A DNA stretch of 64,000 nt from Aquilonibacter sp963820185 (lineage in GTDB: Bacteria; Vulcanimicrobiota; Vulcanimicrobiia; Vulcanimicrobiales; Vulcanimicrobiaceae). The position numbers were made by a program, and so were the translations under genes. The stretch covers positions 124,001 through 188,000 of the forward strand of contig CAWFYV010000002.1 of assembly GCA_963820185.1 (NCBI GenBank), given 5' to 3'. This document shows, piece after piece, positions 1 through 9,650 of the stretch (within the stretch, counting starts at the first letter, position 1; every line of letters starts with the position of its first letter). The notes beneath the pieces were generated by a model. It was not told the origin of the DNA and did not search any database. It saw only the letters and a list, made by a program, of their open reading frames with translations.

Positions 1-71
1 AATTACAAACCGTGTTGCGCGACGCGTTCGGCGCCGAAGCCCCGGCCAAAACGACGATCAATCTCCACTAG
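1..71 (+). CDS. C-terminal tail of a gene starting before the window
   Basis: An open frame enters from the left edge (first full codon at base 3) and ends at a TAG at 69-71. It gives 22 residues ending in TTINLH. This is too short to assign to a family. It ends 5 bases before the GTG of the sulfurtransferase gene, so the two are probably on one transcript. Confidence 0.5.
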   Translation, partial: LQTVLRDAFGAEAPAKTTINLH

Positions 72-76
72 CGATC

Positions 77-938
77 GTGGCGTACACGACGCTCGTCGAC
101 GCAGCAACGCTCGCCGAGCATCTTGACGATCCGCAGTGGGTTGTCGTCGATTGCCGTCACGCGTTGGCCGACTTCGCGCTCGGCCGGCGGCTTTACGACG
201 AAGCGCACATTCTCGGGCGCGCACTTCGCCGACGTCGAGCACGATCTCGCCGGTCCGCACACCGGGAAGAACGGACGGCACCCGCTACCCGATCCCGACG
301 CCTTTGCTTCGTTCTTGCGCAGCATTGGCGTAAACGACACCACGCAAGTAGTCGCGTACGATGCCGGTGGCGACATCTTCGCCGCGCGCCTGTGGTTCTT
401 GTGCCGCTGGATCGGTCACGATGCGTGTGCGGTGCTCGACGGAGGTTATACAGCGTGGGCCACAGGCGGCCACGCGGTGACCGCGCAAAGACCCCTTGCG
501 CGCACCGGCACGATCGCGGCGCACCCGCGACCCGAACTCGTCGTCGATGCGGCGTACGTGCGTGCGCACCTCGATGACGAGCGCATGCAACTGGTCGATG
601 CGCGCGCCGCCGATCGCTTTGCCGGTCAAAACGAAACCGTCGATCCGGTGGCTGGGCACATCCCCGGTGCGCGCAATCGCTTCTTCAAAGAGAACTTTAC
701 CGGCGACGGGCGCTTCAAGTCGCCGCACGACCTCGCCGAAGCGTTCCGCACGCTTGGCAAAGTCGAATCGATCGTACATCAGTGCGGTTCCGGCGTTTCG
801 GGTGCGGTGAATATGCTCGCGTCGGAGATTGCCGGCCTGCACGGCACGCGACTCTACGCCGGATCGTGGAGCGAGTGGATTGCCGATCCCTCGCGTCCGA
901 TCAGGACGGGCTCGGAGCCGGAGACGGCGAGGGACTGA
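77..938 (+). pseudogene. sseA: 3-mercaptopyruvate/thiosulfate sulfurtransferase (rhodanese), one frameshift
   Basis: Two-domain rhodanese that would transfer sulfane sulfur to cyanide or thiols. Read from the GTG at 77, the first part (AATLAEHLDD, VVVDCRHALAD) is in one frame. From about base 213 the conserved continuation (GAHFADVEHDLAGPHTGKNG) is in the next frame. Removing one T near 213 restores the normal EAHIPGAHF join, so a single-base insertion or sequencing error breaks it. The C-terminal catalytic loop CGSGVSG fits the mercaptopyruvate sulfurtransferase type (CGSGVTA) more than the classic rhodanese CRxGxxR loop. The restored length is about 286 residues, normal for SseA. The 3' end overlaps the convergent phosphoesterase gene by 38 bases. 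Confidence 0.85.
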
Positions 939-2310
939 TCGACGGCGCCGGCGGATGCGCCGGGAAATCGCGCTGAATCTGCGGCATCGCGCACGCGGTG
1001 AAGTCGGTCGCGGTGAGCGCGACGTTCGCGCACCAGTACGCGCGCCAGGTCGAGTCGGTGATCGGCGCGATCCCGCCGCCGCTCTGATAGTACTCTTCGT
1101 AGCGCCGGCGCACGCGCTCGTCGCCGAAGATCGCCTGCTGCGCGCTCCACAGATGCGCCGCGTCGATCGTGCCGCGACCGTATACGCTATCGAAATCGTA
1201 CTCGCGGTGCCACGTCCACGCGTCTTTGCTCTTGGAGAGCAGGTAGACTTGCGCATCGGTCACCCACGCAGCCGTCGTATCGACATCGACCACCGCGAAC
1301 GACGGCGCATTCCCGAAGGTCGGACTTACCGATGGAATGATCAGCATCGGCGCACGCGGCGTGGTCGGGTCGGGGCCGATATCGCGGAAGCTATTCATGT
1401 GGGTGTGACCGGCGATCGACATCACTACTGCCGAGCGTGAGTCAAGCGACGTCAGGAATTGACCGTTGAAGCGATCGGCAAGAAACATGACGGGTGCGCT
1501 ACCGCTCTTGGCCCGCATCGTCGAAAAAACATCAACGCCGGGGGGAATATGCGCGATGATCCACACCGGTGTCGCCGGCGCAAGCGCGGCTTGCGTCGCT
1601 TGCAGCCACGTGAGTTCATCACCGCCGGGATCGGCCTTGGGATCGCCGCAGGCGTTCTTGTAATTCGTCGACCAGAACACGTCGTTGAGCACGATCGCCT
1701 GCGCATTGCCCGCCGGCAAGGGCACCGTGTAATATCCGCCCGTCGAAAACTGCGTGATGAAGGCGGTCGGATCGGGCGCACCGACCGATGCGGCAAAATC
1801 GGCGGCCATATGCGCCAGAAATGCGGCGTGCGGCGTGCTCTCGTAGTCGCCGCAGTAGCCGTCGTTATTGCCGATCGCCGGGATCAGGTGTGCGCGCGGA
1901 AATGCCGTCTGCAATTCCCAGGCAAGAAACCCAATCGTTTTATCGACAAATGCCGCATACGCTGCGTCACCGTGCGTCTTCGCCGTGCGATCGAACTTCG
2001 CACGGAATTCGTGTGCCAGAAAATCGCCCGTGATGATGACGGCGCGCGGATTGGATACGGCGTCGTGCGCACCGTCGAGCGTCGATTCGAGCAGTGCGTC
2101 GTTGGTGTCACTGCCGGGGCCCGAGGGCGCGCTGGCGTCGCCCGTTGCGAAGATCGCGCGCCAGCGGTCGGGCGGCGCCGCTGCTAATCGATCGACCAGA
2201 CGCGGCTGCGCAAACGGATCGAAGTGGATGTCGCTCAGGACAATCCAAGGTTGCGCCGCGGCGAGCACGAACGCGAGAACCGGCGCAAACATGTCGTCAG
2301 GCATTTTCAC
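901..2310 (-). CDS. Secreted calcineurin-like metallophosphoesterase
   Basis: Metal-dependent phosphoesterase of the acid-sphingomyelinase-like branch. The five signature blocks are visible in order: SDIHFD, ITGDF, GNNDGYCGDY, IAHIPPG and GHTHMNS. They supply the His and Asp ligands of a dinuclear metal site. The N-terminus (MFAPVLAFVLAAAQP) is a signal-peptide-like segment, and the protein ends in a Ser-Pro-rich tail, so it should act in the periplasm or outside the cell. The start used is a GTG at 2308-2310; ATG codons at 2304 and 2292 in the same frame are alternatives and the latter fits the signal peptide best. The substrate cannot be told from sequence. It is divergent from the EVE gene, with only 13 bases between the starts. 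Confidence 0.85.
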   Translation of the reverse strand: MKMPDDMFAPVLAFVLAAAQPWIVLSDIHFDPFAQPRLVDRLAAAPPDRWRAIFATGDASAPSGPGSDTNDALLESTLDGAHDAVSNPRAVIITGDFLAHEFRAKFDRTAKTHGDAAYAAFVDKTIGFLAWELQTAFPRAHLIPAIGNNDGYCGDYESTPHAAFLAHMAADFAASVGAPDPTAFITQFSTGGYYTVPLPAGNAQAIVLNDVFWSTNYKNACGDPKADPGGDELTWLQATQAALAPATPVWIIAHIPPGVDVFSTMRAKSGSAPVMFLADRFNGQFLTSLDSRSAVVMSIAGHTHMNSFRDIGPDPTTPRAPMLIIPSVSPTFGNAPSFAVVDVDTTAAWVTDAQVYLLSKSKDAWTWHREYDFDSVYGRGTIDAAHLWSAQQAIFGDERVRRRYEEYYQSGGGIAPITDSTWRAYWCANVALTATDFTACAMPQIQRDFPAHPPAPSISPSPSPAPSPS

Positions 2311-2323
2311 AGAGGTACCGGAG

Positions 2324-2788
2324 ATGTCCCGCTATTGGCTGTTCAAGAGCGAGCCCGATACGTACGGCTTCGAGCACTTGCAAAAGGATCGCACAACGTC
2401 CTGGAGCGGCGTGCGTAACTTCCAGGCGCGCAACAATATGATGGAGATGGCCGTCGGTGACCTGGGGTTGTTCTATCATTCCAGCATCGCCGAACCAGCA
2501 GCGGTCGGAATCTGCAAGGTCGTGCGTACCGCATACCCTGATGCAACCGCCTTCCAACGCGGCGGCGAGTACTACGACCCACGCAGCACGCCGGAAAAAC
2601 CCAAATGGATGAATGTCGACGTTGAATACGTCGAGCCGCTCGAACATCCGGTGACGCTCGCGCGGATGCGCGCCGAACCGCGCTTGGTTGGAATGGCGCT
2701 GCTGAAGCGCGGGCAACGGCTTTCGGTGCAGCCGGTGATGCCGCACGAATGGAAGATCATCCTAGAATTAGCAAAAGGGGCCCGCTAG
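2324..2788 (+). CDS. EVE domain protein
   Basis: A 154-residue single-domain protein of the EVE (PUA-like) family. The opening RYWLFKSEPDTYGFEHL and the following WSGVRNFQARN are the family hallmark, with an aromatic cage proposed to read modified bases in DNA or RNA. Size is normal for the stand-alone bacterial form. The frame stays open far upstream, inside the opposite-strand phosphoesterase gene. I chose the ATG at 2324 because the homology starts there and a GAGG lies just before it. Its cellular role is unknown. A strong hairpin terminator overlaps the end of the gene. Confidence 0.9.
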   Translation: MSRYWLFKSEPDTYGFEHLQKDRTTSWSGVRNFQARNNMMEMAVGDLGLFYHSSIAEPAAVGICKVVRTAYPDATAFQRGGEYYDPRSTPEKPKWMNVDVEYVEPLEHPVTLARMRAEPRLVGMALLKRGQRLSVQPVMPHEWKIILELAKGAR

Positions 2789-2806
2789 CGCGAGCCCCTT
2801 TCTTTT
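2774..2806. terminator. Bidirectional intrinsic terminator
   Basis: An 8-bp stem AAAGGGGC / GCCCCTTT (2774-2781 with 2794-2801) holds a smaller inner CGC/GCG stem and is followed by TCTTTT. The run of A at 2773-2776 supplies a short U tract on the other strand. It separates the rightward EVE gene (its stop lies inside the hairpin) from the leftward TonB receptor. Confidence 0.8.
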
Positions 2807-2826
2807 GTACCCGAGTGCGTCTGCGG

Positions 2827-5800
2827 TTACGGACCGCCGATGGTCTTGGTGAGTTGGAAGCTATACGTTGCCGGTCCGACCGTGTTACCGATCGTGCCGC
2901 CCTGCGTCCCGTTTGCCAGCGGATAGGCGATGCCGCCGCCGACGGTTGGGAAGAGACTGGTCCATGCGTTGAAGATGTTATCGCCCGAGACTTGGATCGA
3001 CACCGTCTTCGAGATCGGATAGCGGATCGATGCGTAGCCGATGCCGAACGGCGGCAGGTTGTAGCTGTTGTTCTTGCCGTACAGCGTTTCACCCAGCAGG
3101 AGATACACACCGTTCTTGGTCGTGTAGTTCACCTGCGCGTCGCCCTGCAGATACGGGATCGCGGTGTTCGAGAACCCGCTTGCACCGACGGTGCTCGTGG
3201 CGAACGTGCTACCCGAGCGCCGGGTAAACCGTACCGAAAGTGTTGCCGGTGAAGTTCGAGCCGGCGATGATCGGCAGGTTTACGTTGTAGTTGGCCGGGA
3301 TACATCCGCTCGGTGAGGTGAATGCAGCGACCTGCGCAATAGAAGTTCGGCGGCAGATTGTACGCGTATGCGTGCTGGATCGCGCCCGAGATATTGTATC
3401 CCAGGCCTTCCGGCACAACGCGCTTGATCTGCAGTTCGATGCCTTCGTAGCGCGAGTTGGTAAGGTTCGTATTGAACGATTGCGAAAATCGGAGTAGGCT
3501 GCCAAGATTTGCACCCGCGGTGCACGTGAGCCCGGGCGTTACGACCGCAGGTTCCAACTTGATACGTTTCGCCGAGAAAGCGGTTGAAGAGGTTCGTCAG
3601 GTACCCGTCGATCGAGATGACGGTGACGCCGTCCTTCAAGCGGAAGTCCGCGCCGAGGTCGTAGCCCCATGCCGTTTCCGGCAGCAGGTTCGGGTTGTTG
3701 AGGTTGAACGAGCAAGTCAACGTCGTCGCACGAGCATGCGTGCGAACCGTATTGACCTTGCTCAACAAGCTCAAGTACGGCGGCGCAATCGACGAACCGG
3801 CCGATGCGCGGATCGAGAGGTTGTTCTTCGGACGATACGTCAGCGCGATGCGCTCGTCGAGGTGCGCGTTGTGGTTGGATCGTGAATTGCGCGTTGGTTC
3901 CATCCGCCGCGCAGCTTGCGCCGATTGCGCCGGCGGCGGTCGTACACGCATACGGGAAGATGTTGGTGTATTGATTGTCGTAAAGCGCGAACGTTCCCGA
4001 GAGCTGGGGCGTGAAGTTGTAGATCATGCGCCCGAGGAACGTCGTGAAGACTTGGCTTGTGCCGACCGGATTGCTCACCGACGGCGTCCCAAGCGGGTTT
4101 GCCGGCGGCTTGAAGTTGTTCGTGCCGGTAACGACGCCCGGGAAGGCCGCTGACTGGCTGCCCGCGGCCGACGACGCGTTGGTCGAATCGACCGAGAACG
4201 TCACGTCGTTGCCGTCGCCCCAACCGTGATCGTACTCCAACGTTAGACCGGTTAAGCGATCTTCTTCCCACTGGTTGATACCAGTCGAAGAACGCCATCG
4301 ACTGCGGCGTGCCGTTGTACACGTTAGGCGCGACAGGTCGTTGCCGCGCACGAGCTGGACGACGACGGATTGACGCCGTAGAGCGTGTAGTACTGCAGGG
4401 AAGGCACCGTCGGATTCGGATTGCCTTCGTAGATCAAGACGATCGATCGACGCGTGGTAATACCGCGCGAGGACCGTGTCTTGCCCGAGCAGCGTCCGGA
4501 TTTCGGCCTGGAAGATCGGTTCGTTGTTGATCTCCTGCGCCGTGTTCGGATACACGCTATTAGGAATATTGAGCGTTGTGCCTTGAGCGAGCGGCCCGCT
4601 ATACGATGCCGCGGCAGCTTGATAGGCCGGATAGGTGTTGTAGAGCGCTCCTACGGTGTTCGGGCTGAACACCGACGGAATCAGTTCCGACGTGTTCGCG
4701 TTCTGATCGGCGTACGTTTGCGAACCGAGATAGCTCGCCGTAATCGTCGTTGCATCCGACATCTTGTAGCGCAACTTGAACAGCTCGCCGGTCGTGTTGT
4801 ACCAACCCTGGTACACGTAGCAGCATGCGAGCAAACCGTAGACGTGGTTGTACGCGGTCGTCGTTCCGGGGAGGAATCCACCGCCCGGCGCCGGCCGCTG
4901 TGTTCGTGGAATTGATGGAATGTACGTCGGATTGTAAGACACGACGGTGCCGGTTCCGTTACCCCAGCCCGCAACGCCGTTGTTGCCGTAGGTCTGGAAG
5001 TAGGATTGATAGCCGTTGAGGGCGCTGGCATCGTTCTCGCCCGCGATATCGACCACGAAGCCGAGACGTCCGATCGTATCCGAGACGCCGAAGTTATAGT
5101 AGCTGCCGCCGTGCGTCGTGAAGCCGATCGTGTAGTCCGGCGTAAACTCGGCGGTCGGATCTTTGGTACGGAAGTTCACCGTACCGTTGATCGCATAGTT
5201 GGTCTGAGGGGCCATGGCGCCCGGGCCCTTGACGACTTCAACGCTCCCCAACAGGTAGCTGCTGAGGAAGGTCGTCACGTAGTCACCGAAGTCGCCGACG
5301 GCAAGCGGATGACCGTCGATCAGCGAAGCCGTTTCAAAGGAAAGGCCGCCGCGGATGTTGGGCACGGTGATCGCGCCGGGTGCCGCGCCGTTGGCGCTGG
5401 AGGTCGGGAGCGAGTTTTGCACGCCCGGAATCTGGTTGAGAATGCGGCCGACCTGCGGCTGCGCCTGGTTTACGAAGGCCTGCGCGTTGATCACGGAGAC
5501 CGACGCGGGCGACGTATTGAAGGTCGCCTGACCGCTCGCGCGCACCGTCGCAATCGTTCGCAGTGACGAGAACGTTTGCGGGTGGATCGTGACCTGCACG
5601 CTTTGGGTCTGGCCACCCAGCACCGCAAAGTCGGTAGCCGTCGCGGTCTCGTAGCCGGGCTTTGTTATGGCGAGCACGTAGACGCCCGGGGCGATGCCCG
5701 AGATCGAGAACGCGCCGTTCTTGTCCGTTGTCCCGGTGTAGGTCGAGGCTCCCCGAATAACAACTGTCGCGTTGGTAACCGGGGCGCCGGAGTCGTCGGT

Positions 5801-5932
5801 GACGGTCCCTTGGACCGTCGCGTTTGCATTCTGAGCTACGGTGACTGGGACGTTCGGAGTTGCCGCACTAACGGGTCCAACGGTGAACGTCGCAATCATT
5901 ACCGCAGCCAGGATGCTCGTGAGCTTTCTCAC
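2827..5932 (-). pseudogene. TonB-dependent outer-membrane receptor with about seven frameshifts
   Basis: Order from the N-terminus: signal peptide (ILAAVMIATFTVGPVSA), a carboxypeptidase-regulatory-like beta-sandwich (VQGTVTDDSGAPVTNATVVI), a TonB plug (SLIDGHPLAVGDFGDYVTT, VEVVKGPGAM), then a 22-strand-type barrel. The first 490 residues are intact. Then conserved barrel sequence jumps frame near 4447, 4345, 4273, 3895, 3548, 3330 and 3218, and the last frame ends with a good barrel terminus at 2827. All frames still read as protein, so the breaks are recent or are assembly errors. The GTG start at 5932 is preceded by TGGAGG. The substrate is unknown; the architecture is that of OAR/SusC-like receptors common in soil bacteria. 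Confidence 0.85.
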
Positions 5933-6066
5933 ATAGCCTCCATCAGCAGTAAAAGGAAAAACAAGAAGTGCTGCAGCGTTGGACGCAGCAACGCCCCTAG
6001 TGTATGGGTCAATTGTTAAGGATTGGTTATCGGTCCTGCAACCGCGGCTTCGGGTGCTGCGTGGAC

Positions 6067-8172
6067 CTAGCTCGATTGCGCCTGCGCCAAAAAGATCCGC
6101 TGTGCGTGGATTGGCATCTCTCCGGCTGGGATTTGCGTACGCGCGTAGGATCCGTCGGGATTTAGGACCCGGCTTTTCACGTTATCCGCAAAGAGTACCG
6201 AGAGAATTTGGCTCTGCAACGTCTCGGCGATCACCGGATCCATGACAGGTACACCGAGTTCTACACGGCGATCGAGGTTGCGGCCCATCCAGTCCGCGCT
6301 CGACATATAGACTTCGCGGTCGCCTCCGTTCTCGAACACGTAAATGCGCGAGTGCTCGAGAAAGCGGCCGACGATGCTCCGCACCGCAATTGTCTCGCTC
6401 ACGCCCGGCACGCCCGGCCGCAAGATGCACATGCCGCGTATCAAGAGCTCGATCGGGACGCCGGCTTGCGACGCGCGATACAGCGCGCGCGCGATATCCG
6501 CGTCGGTAATCGCGTTGAGCTTCGCACGGATCCCTGACGACCGGCCCGCCCGCGCGTGCTCGGTCTCGCGGTCGATCATCGCGAGCATCTCGCGCCGCAG
6601 CGTGGTTGGCGCGACGAGCAAGTCTTCGTAGTCGGTCACATTCGAGAAGCCCGTGAGCGCATTGAAAAGCTGCGTCACGTCGCCGCCGAGTTCCCGGCGA
6701 CACGTGAACAGGCTCAGATCGGTGTAGAGACGCGCGGTCTTCTCATTATAATTGCCGGTGCCGAAGTGCATGTAGCGGCGGATGCCGTCTTCTTCTTGCC
6801 GCACGACCATCAAGGTTTTCGCGTGCACTTTCTGTCCGGGGAAACCGTAGACCACGTGCACGCCTGCCCGCTCTAAGCGCCGTGCCCACTCGATGTTGTT
6901 CTCTTCATCGAAGCGCGCCTTGAGTTCGATGACGACCGCTACTTGCTTCTCGTTCTCGGCCGCTTCCAAGAGCGCGCGCACGATCGGCGAGTTCTTACCC
7001 GAGGTACGGTACAGCGTCGCCTTGATCGCAAGCACTTGCTCGTCTTGGGCGGCTTGTTGCAAGAACTGCACGACCGGATCGAACGACTCGTAGGGATGCT
7101 GCAGCAAGATGTCGTTCTCGCGGATCAGGCCGAAAAGATCGACCTTGCCGACGAGATTCCGCGGAATCGCCGGAAGGAATGGCGCGTCGCGCAACGTCTC
7201 ATAATCCGGCAAGCCGATGATCTGCCACAGATCGGAGAGCGCCATGATCCCATCGACCTCATAGCAATCGACTTCCGCGAGGTCGAGCGCGCGCAACAAG
7301 AAGTCGCGCATGTACTCCGGCATCCCGCGCTCGATCTCCAAACGCACCGGCTCGCCGAAGCGGCGTCGTTGCAGCTCCGATTCAATCGCACGCAGCAAAT
7401 CGTCGGCTTCATCTTCTTGCAAGTCGAGATCGGCGTCACGCGTTACACGGAAGAGATACGCCTCGCGCACCGTCATGCCGGGGAAGAGCGCGTCGAGATG
7501 ATGCGCGATCAAATCCTCGATCGAGACGAAGTGCCGTTCGCCATCGGGCGCGCCTTCGAGCGGAACGAACCGCGGAAGCGTCGGTGGGATCTTCACGCGT
7601 GCAAAGTGCAACTCGACGCCTTCGGCGGTCGGCTCTTCGAGTTCAACCGCGAGCGAAAGCGAGAGATTAGAAATGTAGGGGAACGGATGGCCGGAATCGA
7701 CCGCAAGCGGTGTGAGCACCGGGAAGAGCCGGTCGTCAAACACACGCTCGAGCGCAACTTGCCGCTCTTCGGGCAGATCCGAGATGCGCAAGACCTTGAT
7801 ACCGGACTCTTCGAGCGTCGGCAGCAGGTCCTCGTTGAGCAATCGCATCTGCGTCGCGAGCGAACTGCGTAGACGCGCCGAGATCGCTGCAATATGTTCG
7901 GCCGGCATGCGCCCGTCGTCGGAGCGCCGCACGACTTGCGCTTCGATCTGCTGTTTGATCGCGGCGACACGAATCATGAAGAATTCATCGAGATTCGTGC
8001 CGTAAATCGCGACGAACTTCAGTCGCTCGAGCAGCGGATTGCTGGGATCGAGCGCCTCCTCTAGAACGCGGTCATTGAACTCGAGCCACGAGAGCTCGCG
8101 GCTGAAGTACAGTGACGGATCGTCGAGCGGTACCGAGAGCCGTTCGAGTGCAGCGTCCTCTTGTTGGAGCAT
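6067..8172 (-). CDS. ppk: Polyphosphate kinase 1
   Basis: PPK1 polymerises the terminal phosphate of ATP into inorganic polyphosphate, reversibly, at the inner membrane or in the cytosol. The 701-residue product has the normal length and domain order: N-terminal helices (YFSRELSWLEFNDRVLEEA, YGTNLDEFFMIRVAAIKQQ), a head domain, and two phospholipase-D-like domains. The autophosphorylated His lies in GQKVHAKTLMVV, and a second conserved His in FLEHSRIYVFENG; VYMSSADWMGRNLDRRVE follows. The ATG at 8172 is preferred over the longer frame because PPK homology begins a few residues after it and the extension is a low-complexity shadow. It is divergent from the ABC importer, with 41 bases between starts. 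No exopolyphosphatase gene is nearby. Confidence 0.95.
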   Translation of the reverse strand: MLQQEDAALERLSVPLDDPSLYFSRELSWLEFNDRVLEEALDPSNPLLERLKFVAIYGTNLDEFFMIRVAAIKQQIEAQVVRRSDDGRMPAEHIAAISARLRSSLATQMRLLNEDLLPTLEESGIKVLRISDLPEERQVALERVFDDRLFPVLTPLAVDSGHPFPYISNLSLSLAVELEEPTAEGVELHFARVKIPPTLPRFVPLEGAPDGERHFVSIEDLIAHHLDALFPGMTVREAYLFRVTRDADLDLQEDEADDLLRAIESELQRRRFGEPVRLEIERGMPEYMRDFLLRALDLAEVDCYEVDGIMALSDLWQIIGLPDYETLRDAPFLPAIPRNLVGKVDLFGLIRENDILLQHPYESFDPVVQFLQQAAQDEQVLAIKATLYRTSGKNSPIVRALLEAAENEKQVAVVIELKARFDEENNIEWARRLERAGVHVVYGFPGQKVHAKTLMVVRQEEDGIRRYMHFGTGNYNEKTARLYTDLSLFTCRRELGGDVTQLFNALTGFSNVTDYEDLLVAPTTLRREMLAMIDRETEHARAGRSSGIRAKLNAITDADIARALYRASQAGVPIELLIRGMCILRPGVPGVSETIAVRSIVGRFLEHSRIYVFENGGDREVYMSSADWMGRNLDRRVELGVPVMDPVIAETLQSQILSVLFADNVKSRVLNPDGSYARTQIPAGEMPIHAQRIFLAQAQSS

Positions 8173-8213
8173 CTTTCGATGGTTTCGCCTCGCCGAGGAC
8201 AAAATCCAGTGTA

Positions 8214-8780
8214 ATGTGGCTCGTCCTTTTCGCCGACACCCTGCGCCACGCCGCGCTTGCGCTGGGGGCACTGGCGTTCGCGTGCCTGATCGGCGGGCCA
8301 TTCGGCCTGCTCAGCGCAACGCGTGACTGGGCACGCTCGCCGATTCTGGCCGCAGCGGCGCTTGGGCGGACGCTACCCAGTATCGCCGTCCTAGCGCTGC
8401 TCGTGCCGGTCCTCGGCGTCGGTAGCGCGCCCGCGATCGTTGCACTGACGTTGCTTGCCTTACCACCGATTGTTATTAATGTCGACTTAGCAATACGTAA
8501 TACACCGTCGGCTGCACTCGACGTTGCTACGGGGCTCGGCATGTCGGCCACGCAACGTTTCATGCGCGTAGTCGTGCCGCTCGCGTTGCCGGTCGCGTTC
8601 ACGGGCGTACGCACCGCCGGCGTCGAGGTGATCGGCAGTGCGACGCTCGCAACGTTTGTTGGCGCGGGGGGACTCGGCGACGACATCGTGCGTGGGTTGC
8701 AGACTGGTGACGGCGCGCTGCTCGCCATCGCATCGGCGATCGTCGCAGCCATGGCGCTGCTGGTTGAGGTGCGTCGATGA
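8214..8780 (+). CDS. ABC importer permease, OpuC/ProW type (first)
   Basis: Inner-membrane permease of the osmoprotectant/quaternary-amine importer family, 188 residues with about five membrane segments. The cytoplasmic loop AATGLG-type motif that docks to the ATPase is present as DVATGLGMSATQRFMRVVVP, followed by ATFVGAGGLGDDI. The ATG at 8214 was chosen because the membrane segments begin right after it; an in-frame start at 8112 would add a charged, shadow-like leader. Its stop overlaps the binding-protein start (ATGA at 8777). It works with the second permease, the ATPase and the binding protein downstream. Confidence 0.85.
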   Translation: MWLVLFADTLRHAALALGALAFACLIGGPFGLLSATRDWARSPILAAAALGRTLPSIAVLALLVPVLGVGSAPAIVALTLLALPPIVINVDLAIRNTPSAALDVATGLGMSATQRFMRVVVPLALPVAFTGVRTAGVEVIGSATLATFVGAGGLGDDIVRGLQTGDGALLAIASAIVAAMALLVEVRR

Positions 8781-9650
8781 TCACGCGTGCCCGCGCGATC
8801 GCGGCAATGGCATCCTTCTGCGCGCTGCCGGCATGCGGCCCGCGTAATGCGATCGCCGTTGGATCGAAAAATTTTACCGAATCGATCGTCATTGCCGAGA
8901 TCTACGCGCAAGCGCTCGAGCGCGCGGGATTTCGCGTGGAACGCCGCCTGAATCTCGGCTCGACGCAGATCACAATGGCGGCGATGGCACGCGGTCAAAT
9001 CGACATCTACCCGGAATACACCGGCACCGCGTTGATCAACGTGTTGCACCACGCGCCGATTAGCGATCCGGCAGCGTGTTACGACGCTTGTCCGCGACGC
9101 CTTCGCGCGCGAGTACGGCATCGTGTGGCTCGACCGCTCACCGATGAACAACTCGCAGGGACTTGCAACAACGCAAGCGATTGCGGAGCGGTACCATCTG
9201 CGCACGCTCTCCGATCTTGCGCACGTAGCATCGCGCCTGCGCTTAGCCACGATTCCCGAATTCATCACCCGGCCCGATGGGATTCCGGGCTTGCAGCGTG
9301 TGTACGGTGGGTTCCATTTCGCCTCGGTGCGCACGTACGACATCTCGCTCAAGTACGAAGCGCTGCTGCAAGGCGGGGCGGACATCGCAACGGCATTTAC
9401 CACCGACGGTGCACTTGCGAGCAATCACCTCGTAGTCCTCGAGGACGACAAACACTTGTGGCCCGCTTACAACGTCGCACCGCTCGTAAGCGACAAGACA
9501 CTCGCGCGTGAGCCGCGTATTGCGAGCACGCTCAACGCCGTCGCACCGATGATCACGACGCGCGCGGCGCAGGCGATGAACGACCAGGTCGAAGCGCACG
9601 ACCGTGACCCCGCCGACGTTGCAGCTGCATTCTTGAAAGGTATGGCGTGA
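8777..9650 (+). pseudogene. ABC importer substrate-binding protein (OpuAC-like), one frameshift
   Basis: Periplasmic binding protein for a quaternary amine or related betaine. The opening half is in the frame of the ATG at 8777: short export leader with a Cys (ALPACGPRN), then VGSKNFTESIVIAEI and DIYPEYTGTALINVL, both classic for the OpuAC family. Near 9088 the frame shifts by one base; the rest (VWLDRSPMNNSQGLATTQAI, GGADIATAFTTDGAL) runs to the TGA at 9650 in another frame. The repaired protein is about 290 residues, the expected size. It overlaps the ATPase start by 4 bases (GTGA). Whether the break is real decides if the importer works. Confidence 0.85.

Noticed and set aside
5993..6012. 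CTAGTGTATGGGTCA-like sequence upstream of the TonB receptor, resembling the S53 dyad.
   Set aside because: Only part of one arm matches and the symmetry is lost, so it is probably chance.
8072..9424. A 450-residue minus-strand frame across the importer genes.
   Set aside because: Antisense to two recognisable importer subunits with no motif of its own; high Ala/Arg/Ser content.
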